From DSWT01 sp035415725 (GTDB lineage: Bacteria; Chloroflexota; Anaerolineae; B4-G1; SLSP01), in NCBI GenBank assembly GCA_035415725.1, contig DAOOGN010000063.1, positions 1 through 25,520 on the forward strand: 25,520 bases of DNA, written 5' to 3'. The notes under the pieces were generated by a model that was not told where the DNA came from, did no database searches, and saw only the letters and a list, made by a program, of their open reading frames with translations. Numbering within the stretch: the first letter of the stretch is position 1; the number at the start of each line of letters is the position of its first letter. Shown here piece after piece: positions 1 to 7,177 of this stretch. A program made the translations under genes and the position numbers.

Positions 1-278
1 CGCATCTCGCGTAGTTCTTGCTGATTCGCTTCCCACTTGCGGTTCTGCTCCTCCCGCAACGCCCGCAGTTCTTGTAGGTTCTGCTCCCACCGACGGGTGC
101 TCTCCTCGCGGTCGCGGCGCAATTCATCCAATACTCGATCGAAGCGGCTTTCGGTCTCCCCTTTATCCGCATAACGCTCCTGCGTCAAACTCAAGACCCA
201 CTCGCGCATCTCGCGGTCGCGCCGTAATATCCCCGGCAGTTCCCGGCGAATCAATTGCGTCAATTGTTGATTTTCCAT
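1..278 (-). CDS. Coiled-coil N-terminus of a DUF3782/PD-(D/E)XK-like protein (partial)
   Basis: The first 92 codons of a gene that runs off the left edge of the window. The product begins MENQQLTQLIRREL and passes into a charged, heptad-like stretch rich in Arg, Glu, Gln and Leu (for example RWEQNLQELRALREEQNRKW), which predicts a long coiled coil. The ATG at 278 has a strong AGGAGG ribosome binding site seven bases upstream. N-termini of this kind are known from DUF3782 proteins of Cyanobacteria and Chloroflexota, where a coiled coil precedes a restriction-nuclease-like PD-(D/E)XK domain. That domain would lie outside the window, so the family is inferred from style only. A coding frame is well supported. 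The function is not visible. Confidence 0.7.
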   Translation of the reverse strand, partial: MENQQLTQLIRRELPGILRRDREMREWVLSLTQERYADKGETESRFDRVLDELRRDREESTRRWEQNLQELRALREEQNRKWEANQQELREM

Positions 279-317
279 AACACCTCCTGCAGCCCCCACC
301 ATACGGCTTATAATCCT

Positions 318-326
318 ATTATACCA
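318..326 (-). promoter_or_regulatory. Extended -10 promoter for the coiled-coil gene
   Basis: On the minus strand TGG precedes a perfect TATAAT (318-323), about 40 bases before the start codon at 278. No good -35 hexamer is visible, which fits an extended -10 promoter. A 7-base inverted repeat, ATACGGC at 301-307 and GCCGTAT at 354-360, brackets the box and could be an operator or chance. Confidence 0.4.
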
Positions 327-376
327 CCTCAACACGGCTATATTTCACGGATTGCCGTATCTGCGCTATGGTCCCC

Positions 377-1576
377 CTACCCATCGCTTCCATCCAATAC
401 CCGCGCCGGCCCGTCGGACTTGCAGAAATGCACGCTGTAGTGCTCTGCCGCGTTGGGATGGGCCGCCGGATACCGCCCGGCAATGCAAGCGCGGATCTCC
501 TCACGGTAGGCCGGATCGCTCAAGCCGATGCAGCATCCCCGAAAGCCCGCACCGCTGAAGCGTGCACCGTACACGCCGGGCGCCTCACATAAGATATTGT
601 ACAGCGTCACCAACTGCGGACAACCGGATTCATAATTGTAGACCGAACTGGCCCCCGATTCACGCATCAACCGGCCAAGGCGTTCTACGTCACCCGCACG
701 CCAGGCCAACACACCCTCGCGCACGCGCTGCATCTCGGTAAAGAAATGCCGTGCCCTTCGATCCAACGGCGGTGGCAATTGCATGCCCAACGCCGCATAA
801 ACGTCCTCCGGCACCATCCGCAGACGCGGCTGCTCCGGCGGCGTCTGCCCGGACCAGGTCAGCAAGAGCCGCGCCGCTTCCTGACACTCGGCCACCCGGT
901 TGTTGTAATCCGTCCCCCCCAGCGACTTTTCTACCCCAGAATAGACCACCAGGATATCGAAACCGTTCTTCTCGTGCGGGATCGGGATTTTCTCAACCAT
1001 CATCGATTGGCAATCCAGATAGATCAGCGTGTCAGGCTCACTCATCAAGATCATCGACTGATCCATGACGCCGTTCTTCAATCCCAGGTACACGTTCTCG
1101 ATGTAACGGTCTAGCTGGATGTTCTCCTCGACCGAAATCACCAGATCGTTGGCCGCCTCCAGCGCCAACAGGTACGCCACGCCGACCGCCGCCGAAGAAC
1201 TCAAGCCTCCGATGGGCATGGTTCCATCCACCACGGCGTCGATACCGGTCTGCAAAACATGCCGCTGCTGCAAGGCCGCCACCGCGCCCCTGACGTAGTT
1301 GCCCCATGTCTTGGCCGACTGAGGCGGAATGTCATCCAACGCGAATTCGACGCGCCCGGGGAAGTTCAGGCTCTCGACGCACACGCGCCGGTCAGCGCGC
1401 GGCGTGAAGGCCAGCAGAATCACCCGATCCAGCGTCATCCCCGTCACCAAGCCGTCTTGATGATCCACGTGCGCGCCGAGCGGCGAAATGCGCAGCGGCG
1501 CGTAGACCACCCGGATATCACCGTCTGCACAGCCAGTGCGCTGTTGCAAATGCTGTTTTAGTTCTTCGATGCGCAT
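377..1576 (-). CDS. Galacturonokinase-like GHMP kinase (galactokinase superfamily)
   Basis: A 399-residue sugar-1-kinase of the GHMP superfamily. All three family motifs are visible: the substrate motif RISPLGAHVDHQDG (residues 29-42), the ATP loop GGLSSSAA (123-130) and GARFSGAGFRGC (337-348). GVMDQ at 169-173 holds the probable catalytic Asp172. Bacterial galactokinases have a GEHTDY-type first motif. The form here, with PLGAHVDHQ, plus NVYLGLKNG and AVGVAYLLALE, resembles plant D-galacturonate-1-kinase (EC 2.7.1.44), which would make galacturonic acid 1-phosphate. Substrate assignment is by remembered similarity; galactose or another sugar is possible. The ATG lies 7 bases after the sat-cysC stop without a clear ribosome binding site, so translation is probably coupled to that gene. 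Confidence 0.8.
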   Translation of the reverse strand: MRIEELKQHLQQRTGCADGDIRVVYAPLRISPLGAHVDHQDGLVTGMTLDRVILLAFTPRADRRVCVESLNFPGRVEFALDDIPPQSAKTWGNYVRGAVAALQQRHVLQTGIDAVVDGTMPIGGLSSSAAVGVAYLLALEAANDLVISVEENIQLDRYIENVYLGLKNGVMDQSMILMSEPDTLIYLDCQSMMVEKIPIPHEKNGFDILVVYSGVEKSLGGTDYNNRVAECQEAARLLLTWSGQTPPEQPRLRMVPEDVYAALGMQLPPPLDRRARHFFTEMQRVREGVLAWRAGDVERLGRLMRESGASSVYNYESGCPQLVTLYNILCEAPGVYGARFSGAGFRGCCIGLSDPAYREEIRACIAGRYPAAHPNAAEHYSVHFCKSDGPARVLDGSDG

Positions 1577-1583
1577 GGATGTT

Positions 1584-3314
1584 TTACTGTGGACTCAAAA
1601 ATCCACGCTCCTCAAGATAGGCGATAATCTTACGTGCACTGGCCTCGGGCGTCATCTCGACAGTCTTCAAGACGATTTCCGGGTTGAGCGGCTCTTCGTA
1701 AGGATCATCGATGCCGGTGAAGCCCTTGATCTCGCCGCGACGGGCGCGGGCGTACATCCCCTTCACATCGCGGCTCTCACACACTTCGATGGGCGTATCG
1801 ACGAAGACTTCCACAAAGTGCTCCTCACCCACCATCTTGCGCGCTTCGTTACGGGTAGCGCGGTAGGGACTGATGGCAGCGCAGATCACGGTCCCGTTGT
1901 GGCGCGTAATCTCTCCGGCCACAAAGCCGATGCGCAGGATGTTGGTATCACGGTCTTCCTTGCTGAAGCCCAATCCCTTGGAAAGGTGCGTGCGCACCAC
2001 ATCACCGTCCAGCATCGTTGCCTGGCGTCCGCGCTCCAGCAGCATCGGCACCAGCGCCTGGGCGATAGTGGATTTTCCCGCGCCACTCAAGCCGGTGAAC
2101 CAGATACACACGCCCTGCTTGTGCCGGGGGGGATTTGTTTCCATCAGGATTTGCGCCGTTTCCGGACGGGTGAACCAACTCGGCAGCAGCTTGCCTTGCG
2201 CCAGATATTCGTCGCGTACCTGGGTGCCGGAGATGCTCGCCGTCTGCACGTTCGGCGGCACTTTCGCTATCTCCTCGTAGCGATCCTCATCCACCAGATA
2301 AACCAATTCCTGGAACGGCACGGCTTTGACGCCCAGTTCGTCCTCGTATTGCGCCATCATCTCCTGTGCTTCGTAAGGACCGTAGAACGGCTTACCGGAA
2401 CTGTCATAGCCCGGCCCGGCATGGTCGCGTCCGACAATGAAATGGGTCGCGCCGTAGTTGCGGCGGATGAGGGCGTGCCACAGCGCCTCGCGCGGCCCGG
2501 CCATGCGCATCGCCAACGGCAGCAGGCTCAAGAGGGTGTTGCGTTTATCGTAATAATGCTCGACCAGTGCCTTGTACGCCCGCACGCGCGTATAGTGATC
2601 CACGTCACCGGGCTTGGTCATCCCCACGACCGGATGGATAAGCAGGCTACCATCGATCTGCGCCGCGGCGCGTTTGGTCAGTTCTTCGTGGATGCGGTGC
2701 ATGGGGTTGCGCGTCTGGAAGGCGATCACATGAGGGTTGCCCATCTCCGTTAATAAAGCGCGCACCTGCGCCGGCGTGCGGCGAATCTCCGCAAAATCGT
2801 AGTAAACCGGCAGATTGAGCACTTTCAGTTCGCCGGAAATGCACAGGTCGCGCCACTGCTGCATTTCGGAGACCAGCGGATGGCGATGATCGGTGGTGCC
2901 GTACACCAGCCGCGCCTCACGCAATGGATCCCAGCGGAAGACTTCTTCAAGGCGCATCACGGCAATAATGTAGTTGCGCGAGTCACGCAGGGTGATCCAC
3001 TCTTCCCGGGTCGGCAAATCCTCCTTGCTGATCGTCAGGGTGATGGGGATGGAGAACAACGTCCCATCCGCCAGCCGCATTTCGGTCAGCACGCGCTGAT
3101 AGTCGGCTTTGGACATAAAGCGGTCCAGCGGCGAGAAGCCGCCGACCGCCAGCAGTTCAAGGTCGCACAGGTTGCGATCGGTGATTTGCAGGGAAGGGTA
3201 ATGGTTGGCTTCGGCCAGCAGTGCCTCACGCTCGGCAGCGGTGACAACCAAATCGACGAGTTTCCCGCCATAAGGGGGGATCAAAAGATCGGTCGTTGGT
3301 GGTTTTGTATTCAT
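1584..3314 (-). CDS. sat-cysC: Bifunctional sulfate adenylyltransferase / adenylylsulfate kinase
   Basis: A 576-residue fusion that would turn sulfate into APS and then PAPS with two ATP. Residues 1-395 are ATP sulfurylase, with QTRNPMHR (200-207) and GRDHAGPG (295-302) as nucleotide-binding signatures. Residues 400-576 are APS kinase, with P-loop GLSGAGKS (408-415), DGDVVR (436-441) and the lid region KGFTGIDDPYE. Domain order is sulfurylase then kinase, as in fusions from Aquifex and Chloroflexota and opposite to animal PAPS synthases. Both halves look catalytically intact. The ATG at 3314 follows GAGGGAG. The gene leads a two-gene operon with the galacturonokinase-like gene. PAPS could serve assimilation or sulfation of sugars; the window does not decide. 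Confidence 0.95.
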   Translation of the reverse strand: MNTKPPTTDLLIPPYGGKLVDLVVTAAEREALLAEANHYPSLQITDRNLCDLELLAVGGFSPLDRFMSKADYQRVLTEMRLADGTLFSIPITLTISKEDLPTREEWITLRDSRNYIIAVMRLEEVFRWDPLREARLVYGTTDHRHPLVSEMQQWRDLCISGELKVLNLPVYYDFAEIRRTPAQVRALLTEMGNPHVIAFQTRNPMHRIHEELTKRAAAQIDGSLLIHPVVGMTKPGDVDHYTRVRAYKALVEHYYDKRNTLLSLLPLAMRMAGPREALWHALIRRNYGATHFIVGRDHAGPGYDSSGKPFYGPYEAQEMMAQYEDELGVKAVPFQELVYLVDEDRYEEIAKVPPNVQTASISGTQVRDEYLAQGKLLPSWFTRPETAQILMETNPPRHKQGVCIWFTGLSGAGKSTIAQALVPMLLERGRQATMLDGDVVRTHLSKGLGFSKEDRDTNILRIGFVAGEITRHNGTVICAAISPYRATRNEARKMVGEEHFVEVFVDTPIEVCESRDVKGMYARARRGEIKGFTGIDDPYEEPLNPEIVLKTVEMTPEASARKIIAYLEERGFLSPQ

Positions 3315-3332
3315 GAAAGCTCCCTCGAAAAT

Positions 3333-3359
3333 AGTCCGGTAGTCTTGAGTCCGGTAGTC
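3333..3359. repeat. 12-bp tandem direct repeat in the sat-cysC leader
   Basis: AGTCCGGTAGTC occurs at 3333-3344 and again at 3348-3359, separated by TTG, giving a 15-base period. A partial third unit, GGATTAGTC, follows on the plus strand. The repeats lie 19-45 bases upstream of the sat-cysC start, so they are placed as a regulator or RNA-level site would be. A short decayed repeat is equally possible. Confidence 0.6.
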
Positions 3360-3426
3360 GGATTAGTCATTGGGGTGTGTTTCACATGAGTTGGGTGGTC
3401 GTGCTTTTGACGCTTGAGCTATCTTT

Positions 3427-3467
3427 TCTGTGGTTTCTCTGCGTTCTCAGCGACCTCCGCGGTAAAA
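3427..3467. repeat. Remnant of a dispersed 'GCAGAG' intergenic repeat
   Basis: The minus strand reads ACCGCGGAGGTCGCTGAG followed by AACGCAGAGAAACCACAG. Short intergenic sequences of this wording recur in many unrelated bacterial genomes, including Chloroflexota. This is recognition from memory; only one copy is in the window. Apart from this and the tandem repeat, the 176-base gap between sat-cysC and the translin gene shows no gene. Confidence 0.35.
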
Positions 3468-3490
3468 CACAAGCCACTGCGCTCCGCTGT

Positions 3491-4162
3491 CTAACGTTCA
3501 TCAGGTTGGGGATAACTCACGGCGGCGCGCGTCTCGGCTTCTTCGAGAGCCTGGAGCAGACGTTGCATCTGGGCGCTGGTGGTGAGATCGCCGCGCGTGC
3601 GCTCCAAAACGCCCCGCAATTGATCGACACGGTGGCGCAAACCACCGGTGATGGCGTCGGGGTAGCTGAACGACATCAGCACATCGTAGACGGCGTCCAT
3701 GGCGGTCAGCAGACGTTCCGCCTCGTCCATCGCGCCCTGCCGCATCACGTCCAGGCAACGCCGGCGCAGTTCACTGGCGGCCTCGCACATACCGTTGAGA
3801 TAGGTGTCATAGGGCACACTCAGGTCATCCAGCGACGGCAGAGCGCCGTTCGAGATCAACGCCAGCGTGATGCGGGCTTCGACAAGCTCTTTCAACGCAT
3901 CCTGTGTATAACCGGCGTAGAACAGATCGGGATAGGGTGCCAATAACGCCCGCATCTCCCGTCCGACCGTCTCCGCTTCGGCCAACAGCGCGTCGGCTTC
4001 ATCCCAGGCGTTACGATGCCCGGCGCGGATGGCCCCGGAACACAGACGAATCAACGCCCCGCTTTTTTGCAGTGCCTCGTCGCGGGCCCGGTTACGAGCC
4101 TCCAGATCGGCCTGCGCCGCTGCCGCCAGTTGATCTAACCACGCTTGTAACGCTGCGGTCAT
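3491..4162 (-). CDS. Translin-family protein (bacterial/archaeal type)
   Basis: A 223-residue, almost wholly helical protein. The order of motifs matches the archaeal/bacterial translin group (COG2178): an N-terminal helix with repeated Arg/Ala, YAGYTQDALKELVEAR near the middle, LSVPYDTYLNGMCEA, then ELRRRCLDVMRQG, MDAVYDVLMSF and a C-terminal RGDLTTSAQ. Eukaryotic translin with TRAX forms the C3PO nuclease acting on RNA. Bacterial members are uncharacterised, and I do not infer nuclease activity here. I chose the ATG at 4162 because GGGAGGG precedes it and because an earlier in-frame ATG would overlap the upstream gene by about 75 bases. It lies one base after the DUF3467 stop, so the two are very probably co-translated. 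Confidence 0.8.
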   Translation of the reverse strand: MTAALQAWLDQLAAAAQADLEARNRARDEALQKSGALIRLCSGAIRAGHRNAWDEADALLAEAETVGREMRALLAPYPDLFYAGYTQDALKELVEARITLALISNGALPSLDDLSVPYDTYLNGMCEAASELRRRCLDVMRQGAMDEAERLLTAMDAVYDVLMSFSYPDAITGGLRHRVDQLRGVLERTRGDLTTSAQMQRLLQALEEAETRAAVSYPQPDER

Positions 4163-4163
4163 T

Positions 4164-4484
4164 TTATCCCTCCCCCGTGGGCGGGTGAACGCCCCCGAAG
4201 AATTCACGCGCCAGGTCATCCCCTTGACCCGGCAGGACAATCTCGCCGAAGGCTGCTTCGTATTTGGTGAGATTCTCCTGTAAAGCGCGCAGCAGCAGTT
4301 TGGCGTTCAGCGGTGTCATCACGACGCGCGCTTTCACCCGCACTTGCGGCTGGTTCGGCAACATCTGCGCCAAATCCAGAATAATCTCAGAAGGAGAATG
4401 GGAAATCAAGGCGAAGTTCGTATAAGTCGGTTCGAGACCGGCTGGCAGTTCTACATTGATAGATTTTGTTGGTTTTATCGACAT
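4164..4484 (-). CDS. DUF3467 family protein
   Basis: A small 106-residue protein with the DUF3467 pattern: YTNFALISHSPSEIILDLAQMLP (residues about 21-43, abridged by family convention), a basic strand VRVKARVVMTPLNAKLLLRAL, and LTKYEAAFGEI near the end. No transmembrane segment or catalytic motif is seen. The family is widespread in bacteria and has no established function. The ATG at 4484 has GGGAGGT seven bases upstream. It is the first gene of a coupled pair with the translin-family gene, which suggests a joint role. Confidence 0.85.
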   Translation of the reverse strand: MSIKPTKSINVELPAGLEPTYTNFALISHSPSEIILDLAQMLPNQPQVRVKARVVMTPLNAKLLLRALQENLTKYEAAFGEIVLPGQGDDLAREFFGGVHPPTGEG

Positions 4485-4590
4485 CAGATACCTCCCTATC
4501 CAGCAGGTGATGGATCACCGTAGCGGCACGCTGAAGCGCCTCCGCCGCCCATCGCCCACCCTGTTGACCCCAGACCCGAATGACAAAGAA

Positions 4591-4612
4591 CAGAGGGGCC
4601 CATGCCCCTCTG
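4591..4612 (-). terminator. Intrinsic terminator after ssb
   Basis: A perfect 9-bp stem, CAGAGGGGC with GCCCCTCTG, encloses a 4-base loop. On the minus strand it is followed by TTCTTTGTC. It begins about 28 bases past the ssb stop codon, where a rho-independent terminator belongs. The T-tract is interrupted, so efficiency is uncertain. Confidence 0.6.
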
Positions 4613-4639
4613 TCATTTCACCATGTCCCCCGCAGTTCT

Positions 4640-5062
4640 TTAGAAGGGGACTTCTTCTTCCCCTCCATATTCTTCCGGGGCTTCCGCCGTGCCCGGCGCG
4701 GCGCCCGCTTCGCCACGACTGCCCAACAGCACAATCCGCTCTGCGGTGACCTCGTAGCTGGCGCCGGTCGTGCCATCCTGGCGGGTCCAGGTGCGTGGAC
4801 CGCCGGTCGTTTTATCGGGGGTTAGACGTCCCTCGATCATCACCTGTCGTCCTTTGGTAAGATACTGGGCGGCGATTTCGGCAGTTTTACGCCACGCCGT
4901 GACGCGGAACCAGGTTGTTTCTTCACCCGGCGAACCGTCAGGATTGTTCCACTTACGATTCGTAGCCACATTTAACGTCGTCACCGGCGTCCCGTCTGGC
5001 GTATAACGCATCTCTGGGTCGCGCCCCAGGTTCCCCACAATGATGAGCTTCTGATATGCCAT
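4640..5062 (-). CDS. ssb: Single-stranded DNA-binding protein
   Basis: A 140-residue SSB that would coat single-stranded DNA in replication, repair and recombination. The OB fold covers residues 1-110 and starts MAYQKLIIVGNLGRDPEMRY, with the family features TTLNVATNR, TTWFRVTAWRK, AAQYLTKGRQVMIEGRL and an aromatic-rich beta strand. A short Gly/Ala/Glu linker leads to an acidic tip ending EEEVPF, the site by which SSB recruits partner proteins. Length is somewhat shorter than E. coli SSB because the linker is short. GGAGG lies 8 bases before the ATG. It has its own likely promoter upstream and a hairpin terminator downstream, so it is probably monocistronic. Confidence 0.95.
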   Translation of the reverse strand: MAYQKLIIVGNLGRDPEMRYTPDGTPVTTLNVATNRKWNNPDGSPGEETTWFRVTAWRKTAEIAAQYLTKGRQVMIEGRLTPDKTTGGPRTWTRQDGTTGASYEVTAERIVLLGSRGEAGAAPGTAEAPEEYGGEEEVPF

Positions 5063-5102
5063 TGCATGTGCCTCCTTTTCGTTATGGTGCGGTCAATGAA
5101 AG

Positions 5103-5135
5103 ATGATGCGCAAAACAGCGCCCTGATAGCATCAT
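5103..5135. repeat. Inverted repeat in the ssb leader
   Basis: ATGATGC at 5103-5109 pairs with GCATCAT at 5129-5135, with a nested GCGC/GCGC pair inside. The element overlaps the proposed -10 box and the start of the ssb transcript, so it could be an operator or a leader hairpin. It is not a terminator, since no T-tract follows on either strand. Confidence 0.4.
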
Positions 5136-5161
5136 TTTACACGGCTCAACGCAAAGCGCAA
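5134..5161 (-). promoter_or_regulatory. Probable ssb promoter
   Basis: On the minus strand TTGCGC (5156-5161) and TAAAAT (5134-5139) are 16 bases apart. The predicted transcript would start about 65 bases before the ssb ATG. The -35 matches consensus at only three positions. Confidence 0.4.
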
Positions 5162-5171
5162 ATTGCCCCCC

Positions 5172-5936
5172 TCAGGGAGTTGCGCCTTCGATGAAGCAAT
5201 GCAGACCGTCCACAATCCCTTGCGCCACAACGTCGGGATGCTGCGTCAAGGTTTCACGGTCGTCCAACATGAAGCCGATTTCGATGATGGCCGCCGGGGT
5301 GTTGCCATCAATTTCGTAGTAGGCGTGATAGCGGGTCATGTCATAGGTGATGGTATCCGCGTCGAACGTTAAACCGGTGCGTTCGGCATAAGAGCGGATC
5401 ACACAATCGACTAAAGCATCGGCGGAGGGGGTGTGGAGACCGGATTCCGCTCGTGCCACTTTGAAACCGGATTTACCCGGGAAACTACAAGAATCGGCAT
5501 GAATAGAAAGCAGGGCATCTGCTCGATAGCTGTTGAGGCGCACATCGAATTCATCCAGCAGATCGACGGTCCACCCATACTGGGTGAGCAATGCCACAAC
5601 CCGTCGTGCCACGTCGCGGTTGATGTCCACTTCCTGCAACCCATCGGGACAGATAGCGCCGCTATCGTTGCCGCTGTGGCCAGCAATGATGCCGATATGC
5701 GGGATGTGGGGCATGGGGGTGAGTTGGGCCACGGTCGGCGTAGGGGCAGGTGTGTTCAAAGGGATCACGACCCGACTATCCTGTGGCGCAGAGGGGTTCT
5801 CGGGATCGGCCGTGACGGCCACAATGGGGATCACCCCTAAAGGCACGCCACAGGCCGCGACGACGGCAAGAAGCACTAGAACGCGCATCAGCCAGCCTAT
5901 CGCCCAGGGGGTTGCACTCACAACATTCTTGTTCAT
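5172..5936 (-). CDS. N-acetylmuramoyl-L-alanine amidase, membrane-anchored (Amidase_3)
   Basis: A 254-residue zinc amidase expected to cut the lactyl-peptide bond of peptidoglycan. Residues 11-40 are a hydrophobic export segment. VVAAC at 25-29 fits a lipobox, so Cys29 may be lipidated. A Pro/Thr-rich linker (45-75) follows. The catalytic domain starts at IIAGHSGNDSG (His87). Glu102 in EVDIN and His146 in SIHADSC complete the predicted zinc site, and Glu219 in AAIIEIGFM is the predicted catalytic acid. The pattern matches the Amidase_3 family. The ATG at 5936 has no good ribosome binding site; it lies 50 bases after the stop of the upstream hydrolase gene, so it may be the last gene of that operon. 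A later start at 5888 would also keep the anchor. Confidence 0.85.
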   Translation of the reverse strand: MNKNVVSATPWAIGWLMRVLVLLAVVAACGVPLGVIPIVAVTADPENPSAPQDSRVVIPLNTPAPTPTVAQLTPMPHIPHIGIIAGHSGNDSGAICPDGLQEVDINRDVARRVVALLTQYGWTVDLLDEFDVRLNSYRADALLSIHADSCSFPGKSGFKVARAESGLHTPSADALVDCVIRSYAERTGLTFDADTITYDMTRYHAYYEIDGNTPAAIIEIGFMLDDRETLTQHPDVVAQGIVDGLHCFIEGATP

Positions 5937-5986
5937 TGGCGGCGCCCTATCGTTAGCTCAATGGCTCAAATCTTAAGGGGTTTTAT

Positions 5987-6775
5987 TTAGCGCATCCGGC
6001 GTTTCCATTCGTCCTTGACTTCGATCTCGTCCCAGTTATCTTTGTACATCAAGAAATCCCGCAAAAGCCGGTCGAATTTGCTGGTCTCCTCCAACATCGG
6101 GTAGTGTTGCGCCGTCTCGAAAATGAACGGATAGACGTTATAGTTCAATCTGCCCAACGCGGCATCCTCCGGCGCCTGAATGATGGGGTCTTCACGCCCA
6201 CAGGCCAACAGCACCGGCATGTCCAAATCTTCCAAATCATCCAGGAGATTGTGGCTCAGCGCATTCCGCACGCTCTGCACCACGGCGTTAGCGTCGGTCT
6301 TGGCGGCTTCGATGTCCACTTCCTCGTATGATTTCAAACGGCGTCCCAAGATAACCTTCGCCGGGTTATCGCCGCCGCTGAAACCGCTCAGCGAGCGGGC
6401 GATGTCGCTGCCGCTGAGGGGGGTGCAGACAGTCATCAACTGTTCGACGCGCTCCGGGTGCGCCAGAGCAAAATTGGCGCCGACAATTCCCCCCAACCCG
6501 TGACCAACGATCGGGACACAGTTAATACCCATCTGATCCATGAAAAGCTCGACCTGACTTACGTATCCAGGGATACTATAGCGTGTTGCCACTTTGTCCG
6601 AATCCCCAAATCCCCAGAAATCCAAGGCGTATGCCCGGTAGGAGGAGGACATATCCACCATGGTCGGCACCCAATACCGCCATGACCCCAGCCAGTCGTG
6701 GAGAAACAGGAGGGGTTTACCTCGTCCTAAAGCCTCGTAATGGACGAGGCTGCTTTCAAGGATAATCGCACTCAT
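5987..6775 (-). CDS. Alpha/beta hydrolase-fold protein lacking the nucleophile serine
   Basis: A 262-residue alpha/beta hydrolase fold protein. LHDWLGSW (25-32) is the oxyanion region, LDFWGFGDSD (51-60) is typical of the fold, and the nucleophile elbow reads VGHGLGG (90-96). The usual serine of GHSxGG is therefore glycine at position 93, encoded by a clear GGG codon. The acid (Asp196 in GREDP) and His224 (AQHYP) appear kept. A paralogue at 17203-17991 has the same length and aligns throughout, with Ser93 intact. I infer a non-catalytic or altered protein, perhaps a ligand-binding or regulatory partner. The ATG at 6775 follows GTGGAG. It lies 22 bases after the single-domain response regulator and looks like the end of the ten-gene array. 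Confidence 0.85.
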   Translation of the reverse strand: MSAIILESSLVHYEALGRGKPLLFLHDWLGSWRYWVPTMVDMSSSYRAYALDFWGFGDSDKVATRYSIPGYVSQVELFMDQMGINCVPIVGHGLGGIVGANFALAHPERVEQLMTVCTPLSGSDIARSLSGFSGGDNPAKVILGRRLKSYEEVDIEAAKTDANAVVQSVRNALSHNLLDDLEDLDMPVLLACGREDPIIQAPEDAALGRLNYNVYPFIFETAQHYPMLEETSKFDRLLRDFLMYKDNWDEIEVKDEWKRRMR

Positions 6776-6797
6776 AAGCTGAACTCCACGGCGTCAG

Positions 6798-7175
6798 TCA
6801 GGCTTTACCCATTTCTTTCAAAATTCTGTTGACCTGCGAGGTCAGTTCATCAGGCGCAAAGGGTTTAAGGATGTATTCCTTCGCCCCCACTTCCAATCCT
6901 TCCTGGATCTCGCTCTCTTGCCCTTTCGCCGACAGGAAGATCACGGGTATATCTTGGGTGAACGGGCTTTCTTTCAAAGCCTCGCACGCTTGATAGCCGG
7001 TCATGCGCGGCATGCGCACATCCATCAGAATCAGGTCGGGGATGACTTGCTGCGCTTTTTCCACCGCTTCTACGCCATTGATTGCCAATTCGACATCAAA
7101 TCCGGCAAACCGCAAGGTAAAGGCAATCAGTTCACGAATGTCACGTTCGTCTTCGGCAATCAATATCTTCACCAT
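6798..7175 (-). CDS. Single-domain response regulator (CheY-like)
   Basis: A stand-alone receiver domain of 125 residues. AEDE near the N-terminus gives the acidic pocket, LILMDVRMP carries the phosphorylated Asp, FLSAKG the switch Ser/Thr, and ILKPF the conserved Lys. There is no output domain, so it would act by protein contact or as a phosphate shuttle or sink for the kinase encoded just upstream. An ATG at 7181 overlaps the kinase stop as ATGA, but AAGGAG sits only two bases before it. That site is correctly spaced for the ATG at 7175, which I chose. It is surely co-transcribed with the kinase. Confidence 0.93.
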   Translation of the reverse strand: MVKILIAEDERDIRELIAFTLRFAGFDVELAINGVEAVEKAQQVIPDLILMDVRMPRMTGYQACEALKESPFTQDIPVIFLSAKGQESEIQEGLEVGAKEYILKPFAPDELTSQVNRILKEMGKA

Positions 7176-7177
7176 TC

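Noticed and set aside
1536..2753. Long plus-strand open frame of 405 codons antisense to sat-cysC
   Set aside because: It is a shadow of two clearly conserved minus-strand enzymes, with no family resemblance or ribosome binding site.
4485..4620. Minus-strand open frame with a coding-like stretch (WAAEALQRAATVIHHLL) running into the DUF3467 start
   Set aside because: No ATG or GTG with a ribosome binding site precedes it, it includes the ssb terminator hairpin, and it overlaps a better supported gene out of frame.
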